A DNA stretch of 64,000 nt from Quillaja saponaria (Eukaryota > Streptophyta > Magnoliopsida > Fabales > Quillajaceae). Positions 47,719 through 60,032 of this stretch are shown in pieces. The stretch lies in the NCBI GenBank assembly GCA_029379385.1, contig CM055607.1, positions 29,509,235 to 29,573,234 on the forward strand, written 5' to 3'. Within the stretch, counting starts at the first letter, position 1; each line of letters opens with the position of its first letter. The notes under the pieces were generated by a model. It saw only the letters and a program-made list of their open reading frames with translations, searched no databases and was not told where the DNA came from. The translations under genes were made by a program, and so were the position numbers.

Positions 47719-50700
47719 ATGTTTCTTTCTCAATCTTGTGCTTGGCTTTTGTTGGATGTAGTACATCATTTCTTCGACTTAATATAAATCAGATCATCTG
47801 CTTTCTGTTTCATAAATAGAAAATGAAAGAAATAAAATTGTATAACATCTGCCATCTGGTCTGAGTTGGGAGCCTGATGTTGTATTGTCACTGATTAGCA
47901 GATTTAGATCTTTAACATTATGAGTTTCTGAAATCATTATATTGGCCTCAGTTATCACGGTAGAACTTCTGAAAAGATTTAGATCTCTTGCTGAATCTTC
48001 ATTTTAGTTCCCAGCAGTTGTTAAATTCCTAATAACTGTTCATGGCTCATTTTTACAAATGGCTAAATAAATTCGGAAAATTATTAGGTATAATTCACTA
48101 GCATGCTAAGATTGATAACCTTGTTGTTACTGATACATTTGTTATTGTTTCTCATAATAAATGTTTAAGGTGGTGCTTTTGGAATATGAAAAGGCTGGTT
48201 GTTCTTTTCAATTGGCATGTTTGAAGGTCTTAAACTATATACGTACATATATATATATTGATAGAACTTGACTTACTTATATATCTTTGGCAGAGACGTG
48301 TGGGCCTTCATTTTAACTTGCAAGGTTGAGTACTGCAGTCTTTACGATCAAGGGTAATATTTTATTGACATGCTGAACTTTTGTGACATTGTATGTTTGT
48401 GAAATACTTTTATTCTTTTTTATTTTATTTATATATATAAGAAAATAAGATTTTATTGAGAAAGAAAGGAGTACAAAGGAGAACACTAATTCCTCAAAAA
48501 GGAAAAAAAAAACAAAAATGCAAGAGATGAGTATAAGCTTAAAACATTAAAGCTCTTCAAGCACATTGTGTATAGGAATGCCCCGAAAGGTTCTTGAAGA
48601 AATACACCAAAGTGAAGCTAGAAAAACAATCTTATCCCTGATAAGATATCTTGTTTATCGATGATCACAGAAGATCCTCGCATTATACTCCAACCAAACT
48701 CTCCAAATAACTGCAAAGAAAGCACATCTCCAAAGACATTTGATGTCCTTTTTTGCGCCAAAGTTCTGATAATGAATCATCAAAAAATCTTTTAAAGATC
48801 TTGAACATTCCCAAGGAATATTGAAATAGTCTACACCAAATGTTGCAAATAAAAGGCAATGAAGAAAGAGATGATCATTAGTCTCACAATCTTGTTATGT
48901 TTACTTCTTTCTTTTTGGCCTTTCGTTTGGTCCCTTAGAGGATCGTTGGACCTAGACTACACAACAACGGGGTAGCCCTGGATGAATCCTTTTGGAATCT
49001 TTATTTTTCATGAAAGTGTTATTTTATCTCAAGTCTTTAGTACAATGCCAAGAGGACTTTGCCAAATAACCTCTCTAGCACCTTCTCCACCTACTTATCA
49101 GTTTGAGATGATTGATCTCTGATGCAAAGTTTGATTACAAGATATTTAAATTGGGTCCTAGTTGTGTATTCATATTCAACAGATGTTGGTGAGCTTACTT
49201 ATCTTCATTCGCGCAGTTATACTTCAATAGGTAGCATCTACGACACAGTCCCCAATGCATTGTTATGCGTCAACAACCCATCCAGTGGTAATGAAAATTT
49301 TAAGCCAGCATATATGCTTGCTGATGGAAGACTGGAGAGGGCAGGGAGGGTAAAAAAGAGCTCTTCTGGTTGTGGGCATTTTCCTGCTGATGGCGGTGGC
49401 TTGAACAATGTGGATTTGCAACAAAACAGCATGCTTACAGCCGCAATCATCGCTGTGGGGGATGAGATTCTGTAAGTTTCTTGTTGGTATTATCACTTCT
49501 TCATAGACCCTTATATGCTCTGCTTTCTTGTACACTTTGGAGTTTTCATGATTCCAATGAGCACTTCACTAAGCTTTCAAGATTTCACCAGTATGTACCT
49601 AGTTTTCAACTTCTCGTTTGGATGTGGTTGGCTGGCAATTTCATGTTGTTATGTTAATCTTATTTGTTCCTCTTGTTCTTGATTTTCTGTGCAGTTTTAA
49701 TTCTTGTTATTTTCCTTTCTTATAATTGGTTTAGATTGATGATATATCCTAGTGACTGCTAATTATCTCACAAGGGAGCTGGACCTTCAAATACCATTTC
49801 AACTTACCTTGATAGATTAAGGGAAATTCATATTAGCATTTCAAACTACGTTTTTCAATTATGCAACCAGGAAGAAACAGGGACATGTTCCCGTATCAGA
49901 ATACTTTATGTTGCAACTTATTATTTACATATTTTTCGCCTTAGCACTAGTTATTACTGAAATTAAGTTCCTCAATTTTTTTTTCTCTGTTCCATAGCTC
50001 AGGTCCGGCATTGTTGAGGATCAGTTGGAATCTTCATTATGTAGGAAGCTTCATTCTATTGGTTGGTCAGTTTCACAAGTTGCTGTTGTACATAACAACG
50101 TAAGTATATATCTGCATTACTCTTATTTTTACAATTGTTAATTGTAAATAAATATCTCAAACAGAGATCTAGAGACGAAAATGTTTAAGCAAGTTGCTGG
50201 GAATCATTGTAGACGTCTAATATAAGTGTGACTTTACCCATCTTATTGTTTCATTGTTAATGGCATGCTTTCTATACCAGATAGATTTTGTGGCTGAAGA
50301 AGTTGAGCGACGAAAATCTACTAATGATATGGTAAACCATAACAAATTCTAAAAAAGATCTTTTGGTGGCTTTCTGGGCAATAAATTAATATCTCTGATT
50401 ATTCATCTGGCTTACTTCACCTATCTTTGTAGGTACTTGTATATGGAGGTGTAGGTCCACTACATTCAGATGTTACTTTAGCAGGCATTGCAAAAGCTTT
50501 TGGGGTTCGTCTGGTACGTCGCTTAGTTTAAGTAAACTACTTACTGACATAGCAGAACTTGATAATTTCTTTGGACTATCCAAAGAAAAGAGAATTCACA
50601 AAACAATTTTTGTTAAGTTTGGAAACTCATTTCTACAGGAGTGAAAAACTACATTTCATAGGGCTGGCCCTAACCCTAATACTTGCTGATGAAGAAAATA

Positions 50701-53319
50701 AATGAGAATTTTTCTTTCTTGCAGGGAAATAAATAATCTGCAGACTCTAGATTAGTACTGACCCAAGAAATAAGTAGGAAGGAAAGTAACCAAACATTAA
50801 AAAAGGAATAATCCTGCAAATAAATAAGATGAAATCTGTCTAGAAGATTATAGGCCTCTTATCCTACATCATTATGAGGCTAAGATTTTTCCCTGAATAA
50901 GTTGTAATATCTTTATCCACATATCTTATTGGTTTTCTTCATTGGTGTCGCATTCTAATATTAGTTACTTTTATTTATAGTCCTTACTGTAATGTAGTCG
51001 GTAATTAGCTTTTGATTTAGGCTCCTGATGAAGAATATGAAGAATATCTTAGGCATGCCATTGGCAACCAGTTTACTGGTGACAGGAACGAGGTATCGTG
51101 ATATGAAAAGTAAATTATTTATCTGATACTTTATTGCATTCTCGTAGAATTTCAGAGAGTTACTTACCTGATTTATGAAGAGAAGAAAAAAGGGAATATA
51201 AAAGTACAGAATGGCATCTTTAATGTGATTTTAAGAATAATATTGGAATGTGTTATTGGTTGTTTCTTTGGTAGAAAATGTACTTTGAGAACTTGACTGT
51301 CACTTCTTCCGTAACAAACATAAGCACACAAAACAATCATTAAATTTTGAATGCTATGAAAACCAAAAAAGGTCCAACCTTGGCACCTGAGCCAAGAGCC
51401 TACACCATTAAATGGGGCTGATAATCTTGGTGCCATTGGTGGAGTGCATGGAAGAATTGAAGATTTGGTTTGAATACAAGATGCTTGTGTTTATACTTGC
51501 AACAAAGAATGTCCAATTCATTGTTTAGAAGGAAAATCTTTTACTCAATTTCAAGGATTTAGAGATGGAATAGGATAGCTGCAATAGCTTCTTCTTTTGG
51601 ACTGAGTATGTAGGGAATATGTTCTTAATTTACAATTAGCAACTTAAATCCTCATTGTACAGTGGTGTCTGCAGCATGATTTATTTTTTTGGGTACAATC
51701 TGCAGCATGATTTTAGTCTCATCCTTGGCTTCAAATTTCAGATGGCCCAACTGCCTGAAGGCATCACTGAATTATTGCATCATGGAAAGCTGCCAGAACC
51801 TTTGGTATGTCTTTGAAAGGTCATTTGGTGTCAGTTATGATTCTTTATTTGAAAAGTTATCTTAAGTTTAAATGCCACAAGAAGATTTACTGAGCATAAA
51901 ATGCGGTGTTGTGCATTTCTTCCTCTTGACCAATCTATGCTTCCATTTGTACAATTATTTTAAGCTTTTGATATCTAATATTTGTTTTCACAGATCAAGT
52001 GTCAAAATGTGATCATTCTTACTGCAACAAATGTTTCAGAGCTGGACAAGCAATGGGACTGTTTGATTGAACTAACAAGATTTAGTGACCTGTTAGTATT
52101 ACTGAAACCATATGTTTCAAAGCACTTTACGACAAATCTTTCAGATGTATGTTTTTCTTTACTTCTGATACTGTTATACTTTCAGTTTTGTGTCCATTTA
52201 TAATATCCATGCCATTTTAATGTTCTTCATCCATTGGAGATTTGTCTCTCTCTCTCTCTCTCTTTCATATATGAAATACATAAGTATATATCAGTCCTCC
52301 CCAGTTGCCGTTCACCTCCCAAACCCGTTATTGTCTTCCGCCTGCTTTGGGTGTCCGTCTAAATGAATATGATGGGTTAAGTTATCTCCATAATGCTCTT
52401 TCTTGTTGGTGGATCTAGAACCTTCAGAGACTTACAAAATTTTGCCCGTTAATTTTTCTCTGTGGTTAATTGGGAAACTTAAAATATCTTTTCAGCCATG
52501 CATGCCTATGCTGATGCAACAAGTTTCTGGTAGTCTTGAAAGTAGCAAATAGTGATTGAAAACTAAAAGAAGGTTGGATGATGTCTATCATCATGAATGA
52601 ATCGGAAAGACTAGCATACACTAATTATCAGCTGGGTTTTCTGTTTGTTCTGAACAGGAAACAAGGATTGTTTAATATAGATCTAGGGAGCAAGTACCTT
52701 AAGCAGGTTATATATTTGATTTATACTTGCTAGAGAATAAGTAATACCAATATGCATACCATAGAATCTGAGGAGTACTCTTTAGAGAAAATATTTTAAA
52801 AGTAGTTGTTGCTTTTAAATTAGTTTGATGAGTATGTGATATTAATATGTTATTTGTGCTGTCCTCTGTGTGTGTGTGTGTGCACACTTGTATGTCTCAC
52901 TTTCATCCCTTGTAGATAATCAGATTTTCATATCGTGACGCTGCAGGTAGAAACTGCTCAATCTTTATCAAAACTTTGTCTTGAATTCCCAGACCTACAC
53001 ATTGGTAAGGAATTCTGAAGTAGTGTGGATTTCAGGAGTATATGATATCTTTTCCATCTGTATCTTATTTTGCTTTTCTCTATGCAACATCAAGGGTGTC
53101 ATCGCAAATCAAGAAATGGACCTTTGGTAATAAGTTTTGAAGGAAAGGTATATTGAAAATTTCCTGTTGTCTTAATTTCTTTGGAAGCTTAAAATGTAGG
53201 TTGCTCCAGTAAACGTTAGCCTTTCACGAATTTGGTTACAGGAACAAGCAAGGATTGAATTAGCTGTAGAAGCATTATACAGAAAGTTTCATCCTGGAGC
53301 TTTCATGGATATAAACTAA
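44517..53319 (+). CDS. FAD synthase (FMN adenylyltransferase), PAPS-reductase-like plus MoCF-like domains
   Basis: Sixteen exons: 44517-44617, 45884-45929, 46013-46170, 46358-46475, 46639-46721, 48294-48353, 49217-49471, 50003-50099, 50281-50331, 50433-50513, 51021-51092, 51742-51804, 51994-52146, 52947-53004, 53095-53147 and 53242-53319; 1527 nt, 508 residues, all phases consistent. The N-terminal domain has the ATP pyrophosphatase-type loop S41-F-N-G-G-K-D-S-T49 and the block RVNPILDWSYRDVW (159-172), diagnostic of FAD synthase, which makes FAD from FMN and ATP. The C-terminal domain (about 262-400) is MoCF/CinA-like: AAIIAVGDEIL, VYGGVGPLHSDVTLAG, then FEGK and KFHPGAF near the end. Intron 5 (46722-48293) contains a TRIM element and a (TA)n run; intron 6 (48354-49216) a LINE relic. 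The weakest junction is E7/E8, where TCAG|G is used rather than ATAG|C to keep frame. Confidence 0.95.
47039..47665 (+). mobile_element. TRIM retrotransposon in FAD synthase intron 5
   Basis: Two direct repeats of about 146 bp (47039-47185 and 47520-47665) share TTAGAAATATAxTATTAATGG, GC(A)TTGCTTAGATGT and CCTCATTCTATTTTATTTA. The right copy begins TG and ends CA, as LTRs do. Just after the left copy lies TTGGTAGCAGAG, a primer-binding-site-like motif for initiator tRNA-Met. Just before the right copy lies a purine tract, AAGGGGGAG. The internal part is about 334 bp and non-coding, so it is a miniature, non-autonomous LTR element in the gene's sense orientation. Confidence 0.85.
47682..47716. 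repeat. (TA)n microsatellite
   Basis: About 17 AT dinucleotides shortly after the right LTR of the TRIM element, inside intron 5 of FAD synthase. Confidence 0.95.
48430..48900 (-). mobile_element. L1-type LINE relic (zf-RVT region) in FAD synthase intron 6
   Basis: Read on the minus strand this gives NDHLFLHCLLFAT, then KKDIKCLWRCAFFAVIWRVW and LEYNARIFCDHR, the conserved end of plant L1 ORF2 (zinc-binding reverse-transcriptase C-terminal region). Several in-frame stops are present. An A-rich tail on that strand is near 48422-48460 (TTTTATTTATATATATAAG). It is a 5'-truncated, decayed copy inserted antisense to the host gene. Confidence 0.75.
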
Positions 53320-54817
53320 GTTGATGTTATGATCATCTTGGAGCTTTTCTGAAACCTGATATTGGATTTGAAATGAACGAGGAAGATGTTGGGAGTGGGA
53401 ATGCCAGAAAAGAAGAGACGGGAAGGGTAGATGCAAGATATAGAATTCAAGAGTTCATTATTCTTACTTGTGGGAGAAGATGAAAAGCAGGATGTCAGTG
53501 CTGCTTTCATGTGAAAGAAATGGTATAAAATATAGATGAAAATGAAGACTTGCAGTTGTGGTGTAATTGAGAATTGATCTCACAGTCTACCAACTGCATC
53601 CTGAGGCTGGAAGATAAACAACCAAATGGTTGTTATTGAATTATCAGATTTTCTTGATTGGCAGGAACTTGTACGAACTAATTTTATTAAAACTTTCATT
53701 TTTCAGAACTCTTTCCCTTTTGCAGCAACTAATTAGCAATGTCATCATTATCATCATCATAATTCCTTAATCCTTTTCTTCTACTACCTAATATTAACTA
53801 GTGTTGTCTTTTGATTTGGCAAGTTGATTTTCTTGTAAATTGGAATAATGAAGCTTATTTCTTTGTTGGGTTTGTGTTGAGTTACAAATTAAGTGAAGAA
53901 ATTATTCGATAAAATTTTGAAAAAAAAAAAAAAAATTGCTTGTTTGAGTAAATTTTTTCTGATTTTTTATATTAACTAGACTGAGATTTGGGTAGGCCAA
54001 ATGATGTTAAACCCAAATTATTTAGTAATGTTGCCACAACTTTTGGACGTAGTTTTGAAATCTAGTCATTCTTCCTGAAAGCTTGCTCTTCACTCCCACT
54101 ATACACAGCCTCATTCTCTTGTTTCTCCTGCGTGCACCTCAAATCCATCCCTGCAATTACTCAAATGGGTACAATTCTTTGATGAGGGTACCATTTACCA
54201 CCTATATTTCATCATCAAAATCCATGATCAACAGTTTCACCGTTCACTTTTTCTTTCTCCATTTTCTGCAAAAGAAAAATGGAGGATGGACTTGGTTTCA
54301 GAAGCAATGAAGACGATATGACAAAAAGGTGGTGGGAGGGTACTGGTTTAAGATCTTGTAGATTCAAATGTTGTCTTCAGATTATTATATTTTATAGGCT
54401 AATCTACATATGAATGGCATTCTCAGAATGACATGTTTAAAATCAAATTATTGCTAAAACAGTTTGTTGGCAATGACCTACGTCATTTAAGCAATTGCAT
54501 TAATTAGACATTTCGATTGAATCAACAAATAACAATATCAAGTTCTCACCCAACCATGGAGATTGGTTGCAAAACAATGACTAGCATAATAAAGGAAAAG
54601 AATTTAGAGGGAGAAGAGACAAGTAACAAATGTAGCTAATGCTACAGGCTCCTGCTCTGTGAACCCCTGACTTTGCACACATCTTCACTTCCTATCTCTT
54701 GCCCAAACCGTCAAAATGTATCCTCATCATCAGATGTATGAATTGAAGATTCTTTATTCTTCCCCAAACCAGAAAGATGGCTACGATAATAACCATCTCA
54801 AGAAATGACTAGTTAAC
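53320..54817. other. Convergent spacer between FAD synthase and SAM synthetase
   Basis: Contains the FAD synthase 3' UTR (from 53320) and the SAM synthetase 3' UTR (about 54590-54817), with an A-rich run near 53921-53935. No additional gene is visible. Confidence 0.55.
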
Positions 54818-55990
54818 TCAAGCCTTGGGTTTGAGGAGCTTTACGGTCTCCCAAGTAAAATCTGGGTCGTCTCTCCCAAAATGACCATAAGCAGCAGTCT
54901 TCTGGAACCTGAAGTTCCCTCCTCTCTTCAGGTCAAGATTGATGGAAATCATTCCTGGCCTAAAATCAAAGTTCTCCTTGATCAGAGCCAGTATGTCCTT
55001 GTCTGGGATTTTCCCCGTTTTGTAGGTGTCCACAAACACTGACAATGGTTCTGGCACACCAATCGCATAAGAAACCTGCACAATACAGCGTCGAGCAAGG
55101 CCTGAAGCTACCACACTTTTTGCAGCCTGCCTAACAATATAAGCACCACTCCTATCAACCTTGGTTGGATCCTTCCCTGAGAAGGCACCACCACCATGAG
55201 CACCCCACCCGCCATAGGTATCGATAATTATCTTCCGGCCAGTGAGTCCTGCATCTCCATGGGGTCCACCTATGACAAAACGACCTGAAGGATTGAGATG
55301 GAAGATGGTCTTGTCATCAAGATATTCAGCTGGGATGACAGGTTTGATGACATGCTCCTTCAAATCATTGGCAATCTGCTCATTTGTGACAGTTTCATCA
55401 TGTTGGGTTGAGATGAGGACTGTGTGCACACGGAGAGGAACCATGGCTCCGTTCTCGTTGCGGTACTCAACTGTCACTTGGGTCTTACCATCAGGCCTCA
55501 GCCATGGGCATGTTTTATTCTTTCGCACCTCAGTGAGCTTGGCACCAAGTTTGGTAGCAAGGACATGAGTAAGTGGCATTAGCTCTGGTGTTTCATCCGT
55601 AGCATAGCCAAACATGTGGCCTTGGTCACCAGCTCCAATTTCCTCAGGTTTTTTGGTCAAGTGACCATGAACTCCTTGGGCAATATCAGGGCTCTGTTGC
55701 TCAATGTTGACAAGAACTTTGCACTTGTCAGCATCAAGACCTACATCAGCTGATACAAACCCAATGCCTCTGCAAGTATCTCTAACAATTTTCTCATAGT
55801 TCACCGTAGCTTGGGTTGTGATCTCACCAAAGACCATGACCATGTTAGTTTTCGTACATGTCTCACAGGCAACTTTGCTCTCAGGGTCTTGTTCTAGGCA
55901 AGCATCAAGGATGGCATCTGAGACTTGGTCGCAGAGCTTGTCAGGGTGGCCTTCATTGACAGATTCGGAGGTGAAGAGAAAATTATCCAT
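54818..55990 (-). CDS. MAT3: S-adenosylmethionine synthetase
   Basis: A single uninterrupted coding exon of 390 codons, the usual state for plant SAM synthetases. It makes S-adenosylmethionine from methionine and ATP in the cytosol (and nucleus in plants). Visible signatures: [16 protein letters not shown] (14-29), the MAT signature [15 protein letters not shown] (119-133), [16 protein letters not shown] (233-248) and the P-loop-like [19 protein letters not shown] (267-285). The length of 390 and the neighbourhood of XTH and ACR10 genes favour the MAT3 (METK3) lineage over the 393-residue MAT1/MAT2 type. The start follows a spliced 5'-UTR acceptor by two bases (TATTAG|AA-ATG). Nothing is missing or odd. 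Confidence 0.98.
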   Translation of the reverse strand: MDNFLFTSESVNEGHPDKLCDQVSDAILDACLEQDPESKVACETCTKTNMVMVFGEITTQATVNYEKIVRDTCRGIGFVSADVGLDADKCKVLVNIEQQSPDIAQGVHGHLTKKPEEIGAGDQGHMFGYATDETPELMPLTHVLATKLGAKLTEVRKNKTCPWLRPDGKTQVTVEYRNENGAMVPLRVHTVLISTQHDETVTNEQIANDLKEHVIKPVIPAEYLDDKTIFHLNPSGRFVIGGPHGDAGLTGRKIIIDTYGGWGAHGGGAFSGKDPTKVDRSGAYIVRQAAKSVVASGLARRCIVQVSYAIGVPEPLSVFVDTYKTGKIPDKDILALIKENFDFRPGMISINLDLKRGGNFRFQKTAAYGHFGRDDPDFTWETVKLLKPKA

Positions 55991-55992
55991 TT

Positions 55993-56811
55993 CTAATACA
56001 TTAAAAAAAGAAAAAAGAAAAAAAAAAAAAGGAAGATCTGTCAGTTCATTTTTTAAGATTGGATTGAAACAGTTGACTTAAATTTAATAAAGTAGAAGGG
56101 TGTACCACAAAAGTAAATCTATAAAAAGAGTATTGCAGAATCTTTATCAATTGATATGGTTTTGACTGGTATTGGTAGCCACATTGTCATATATATGGCT
56201 CAAAGTCATGCAGTCATTATGCTTCAAACCAATATATTTTTTGAAGTTCTGAGAATAACAATCTCAGAAATTATCTAATACCAATATTAGAATGTAAACA
56301 GAACAATAACTAAATATATAGTATATCCATTTGGAATCAAGAATGAGACAACCAAAAAATGAAATGGGATTTTAACAATTATAATGCTTCCCATTTCATT
56401 TTTTGAAAAATAAATGCTACCCATACAATTGACCTGTGAATTTTATTCATAAATGTCACAAACTCAACGGGTAATGCACTAAAAGGAATAAACCAAGAAA
56501 CGATTGATAACCACAATCACCATAAGCGGCAAGCAACAAATTAGATCTGCTATTGGTACAACAAAAGTGAAACACAATTAAAGGAACACTAGCAGCAATC
56601 CAGATCTTCTAGACAACAACATCGAGAATGAGATAAAACAAATTTATTAAGGCAATCAAAAGCATTAGATCGATGTAAGCAAAAGCTAGCCCAAACATGA
56701 AACATGAAACATGAAAGACAGACATTGCAGAGGAGTTAAAGATTTAGATCGAAGATCTACCATTGAAAGAATAGATCAGAAAAGAAAAGATAGAGACAGA
56801 AAGAGACATAC
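55993..56811 (-). other. 5'-UTR intron of the SAM synthetase gene
   Basis: Donor CCTG|GTATGT (minus strand, exon ending 56812) and acceptor GTATTAG|AA just before the ATG define an 819-bp leader intron. Plant SAM synthetase genes commonly have one; it may enhance expression. Confidence 0.75.
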
Positions 56812-56911
56812 CAGGTATATAGCCGGAGAAGGAAATGAGAAATGAGAAATGGGAAACGGGAAATGTGAAAGAAATGGAGGAGGAAGAGACGGATTTACAA
56901 GTGTGAAGTGT

Positions 56912-56921
56912 GTATATATAG
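56912..56921 (-). promoter_or_regulatory. TATA box of the SAM synthetase gene
   Basis: TATATATACA on the minus strand, about 100 bp upstream of the 5'-UTR splice donor, giving a likely transcription start near 56885. The following leader is CT-rich. Confidence 0.6.
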
Positions 56922-58113
56922 TAAGAGAGACAGTGAGAGACGTCTGACTCGCTCTCTATTTTTCACCTCCTATGTGATGTCGTTTATCAACCACAACTAA
57001 CTACCTTTTCTTGGAGTCAGTTCTGATTTCTGAGAGCTCGCCCATTTATCAACCTACACGTTTCTTGAGACCTCAACTAGTGGACCAATTGTAAATGTTT
57101 TCCAGAATGGGTAGGATAGTAATTTCATTATTTCATTCCTTGTGTGGGGTTATATATTCGGTCTAATCGGATTATATTTCATATATATCTCAGTAATTTT
57201 ATTATTTAATTTAGCATATTTCAAATTGGATAATTTCCAAAGTCATATAAAGTTCAGACCCAATTATATTGGGTCATGATAATGATACTATCTATTCTCA
57301 ATGAGCAAACCCACTATTTGACCCTTGAGTTAAAGGACTGATAATCACTTCTGCGCATGATATTGAAGTGATTGCATAAAAAACATAATTGTTAAGTAGA
57401 TCTGTAAAAAAAAAATTTTAAAATATTAATTAATTAATTAATTACTTTTCATTATATAACTTGTAAACCCAACAACAAAATTATAATTCCACCTCTTAAT
57501 TGTTTTCTTATATTGTATGTTGAAATAAAAACATATTAAATGACGATTTATTATATAAATATATAAATACACCCTCACACGACACACACACATGATGGCA
57601 AAAGAAAATAAAGACAGCAGGATTCTGTTGTCTCTCTCTATGCCTAGCCCCTGCATTTTCCAGGAAAGTTTAATAGGAATCAGGTCACATGCCTTACAAC
57701 TTTCCCTATAATCTTTTGAAGGATGCATTAGCTGGTTTCTGGCATATCTTTTGCAAGTTGCACAAACAACTTGCTATTGAAATTTTAGGTCAGATTCCAT
57801 AGCAATCAAATATCTTCAGCCAGAAAGGCTAGCATCCTTAGTTTCCCACCCGAGTTATCTTCATGCGGATTATGGTATACAATTTATCATGATCTGCAAT
57901 TCTAAACTCTGCAACCATTTTATTCTTTTTCAAAAAAGTTGTATAAATTGTACTGTTTGGTAAGATAATACATCCTCTGAGAATCTGTGACCTAAGTCCC
58001 GTTTCTAGCTGAAGAATCTTTCATATAACAACTAGCCTAATGTCATTGGGAGCTTTAGAATGAGGTTCCCAAAATAGTGTATACCATAAACAAATGTGAA
58101 TTTGCAGAGCTGT
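56922..58113. other. SAM synthetase upstream region and 3' side of the DUF4079 gene
   Basis: Promoter of the SAM synthetase gene plus spacer. Contains a TTAA tetranucleotide repeat near 57424-57443. Bases just below 58114 are the 3' UTR of the DUF4079 gene. No other gene can be supported. Confidence 0.5.
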
Positions 58114-60032
58114 TTAGTAACTGAGGCCTAGTTGAAGTCCAAGGGCAGCATGAATAAGAAACAGTGTCATGATCCCACTCCCCAAAATACCGTGAATGTT
58201 CCGCAATCCAGGATTACCCTGCAGTTGCAGAAAGAATATCTAATCTGGATTAAAATGTCTATGAGGAAAAAAAAAGAATCAAGTTCAAAAGCTATTACTT
58301 ACCTCGAAAAGTGAAGGTAATATGGTTTGTATGGTCAAGAGAGCAAGGCCAATGGAACCAGTTACAGCATGAGGACTGCAAACAAACATACAAATATTCA
58401 GACTCTTAAGTATAACGAAAGGGGGACCCATTTTTCCAATCATACTATGCATAGCTCTTTTTCCAATTGAATGATAAATTAGAAGTTAAAACAACAAATA
58501 ATCTTTGATTCCACTATTTGCTTGTTACCTCTCAAAGATGGGTTTATCTGAAGTGAGTAAAGATGTTACTCCACCAGTTGCTCCAAGAGCAAAGAAGAAA
58601 AACATACCAGCTAAAAGCTTTGGGTGCAAGTCTTTTGCCAATGCTTTCTCTTCCTGAACTTATGGAAGGGACATCTTCATATCAATCTAAGTGTGCTCAC
58701 AAAACTGGGGCGAAATGAAAGAACCAAATGATGATTGCTCTAATCTAATGTAGCAAATTTTTCAATGTAAATCTTACCACATCATCAGAATAACGTATGC
58801 GAAAACCTAGATACGTCCCATAGCCACCCATGGCAAAGAGCACAACTGCCTGCAAATCACATGATCAATTTCTAGCCATTGAATGATGCAATGAAATGAC
58901 ACTTGTGTGATCAAGAAACAGAATTTCCAGAATTTCAAGCAATTAATACCATGTTGCCAGGGTGACCCCAATGCACAAGCCAGTCAGGGAGATTAAATGA
59001 CTTGACAAGCTCAACAAAAGGCCCAAATAGAGATCTCACAGTCCCAGCTGTAATTCAGATTCTCGAATTAGTTATTGAAATTAAGGAAAGAAATCATGTG
59101 TGAGCTAGCAATGCATCCTTACTCAACATGAAGAGAAAATTCTAATCCTAGATATCTCAGAAAACCATGAACAAAGATAATGAATGCTCCAATTTCAGGA
59201 AACCTTAAAGTTAAACATGACCAAGATGTTTGTAAAGACCCATAGAACATCAAAGGGTCATTAAATCTTCAAGTCCTTTCCCACCACAGATAGTAATAAC
59301 TTGCAGTAATTGAGGTAAGAAATGAGGAACATATTGTTTTTCAGCCCTATTATGATTGGTGATAGAGATATGCTTACATTTTTATACCTTGAGGTCTTTT
59401 ATTCAGGATAGAGGATAATGTCAAAATATCAAATAAACCAAAAGCAAACTCCCTCATTGTAATCTTCATAACAGTAGATTGACAAATTAACTGCGAGGGG
59501 CACAAAGGGTTTCTGTCTACAGGTTCATATTCCACTATCATATATATGTTGTTCACTTATCCTATTTTATTCTAATGTAGAACTAACTCTTGTTATTATT
59601 CACGTGGGAAACCCGTAAATTTCAACAATTCCTAAATTCTAGCTTGTAAGGACAAGAATGTAGCTGATGCATAATCTAAAGAAAATCCAAACATGAAATA
59701 CAAGAAGGTGGATTGTAATAAGTACCTCCAGGAAGCAGAGAAGCCACGTATAGCAATGGCAAAGGGTTGAAAGAGTGTAAGTGAGTTTCCCTGGTCTCCC
59801 CCAAATCTAGTTCTTCGTCATTCTTGGCAACAGCTTCGGGCAATTCTTCTTTCATCATAAAAATTTTGCCGCAAACTATTGGTCTTCTTGTCAAAGGAGC
59901 TAAGGCAAAAGACTGGCAGGGTTCAGTTGGGGTTTTTAGAAGAGGTGGCATAGGAGTGAGGAACAAGGAGGATGACAATGGAGGATTTGAAATTCTCATA
60001 CCAAAACCAGCAGACACATTGACCATCGCCAT
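58114..60032 (-). CDS. DUF4079 family membrane protein, probably plastid-targeted
   Basis: Six exons: 59726-60032, 58950-59047, 58778-58849, 58529-58653, 58303-58375 and 58114-58218; 780 nt, 259 residues, phases consistent. The start MAMVNVSAGF at 60032 was chosen because the frame upstream offers only GTG. The first ~60 residues are rich in Ser/Pro/Thr/Leu and poor in acids, as in chloroplast transit peptides. The mature part has about four hydrophobic segments: around LPLLYVASLLPGG, MAVVLFAMGGYGTYLGF, LLAGMFFFFALGATGGVTSL, and IGLALLTIQTILPSL with GIMTLFLIHAALGLQLGLS. GHPGNM, RYSDDVEEKALAKDLHPK and the four-helix layout match DUF4079, shared with cyanobacteria. The function is unknown; a thylakoid or envelope location is inference. 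It lies in tandem with SAM synthetase (same strand). Confidence 0.92.

Noticed and set aside
55242..55568. 108-codon plus-strand open frame
   Set aside because: Antisense shadow of the SAM synthetase coding region.
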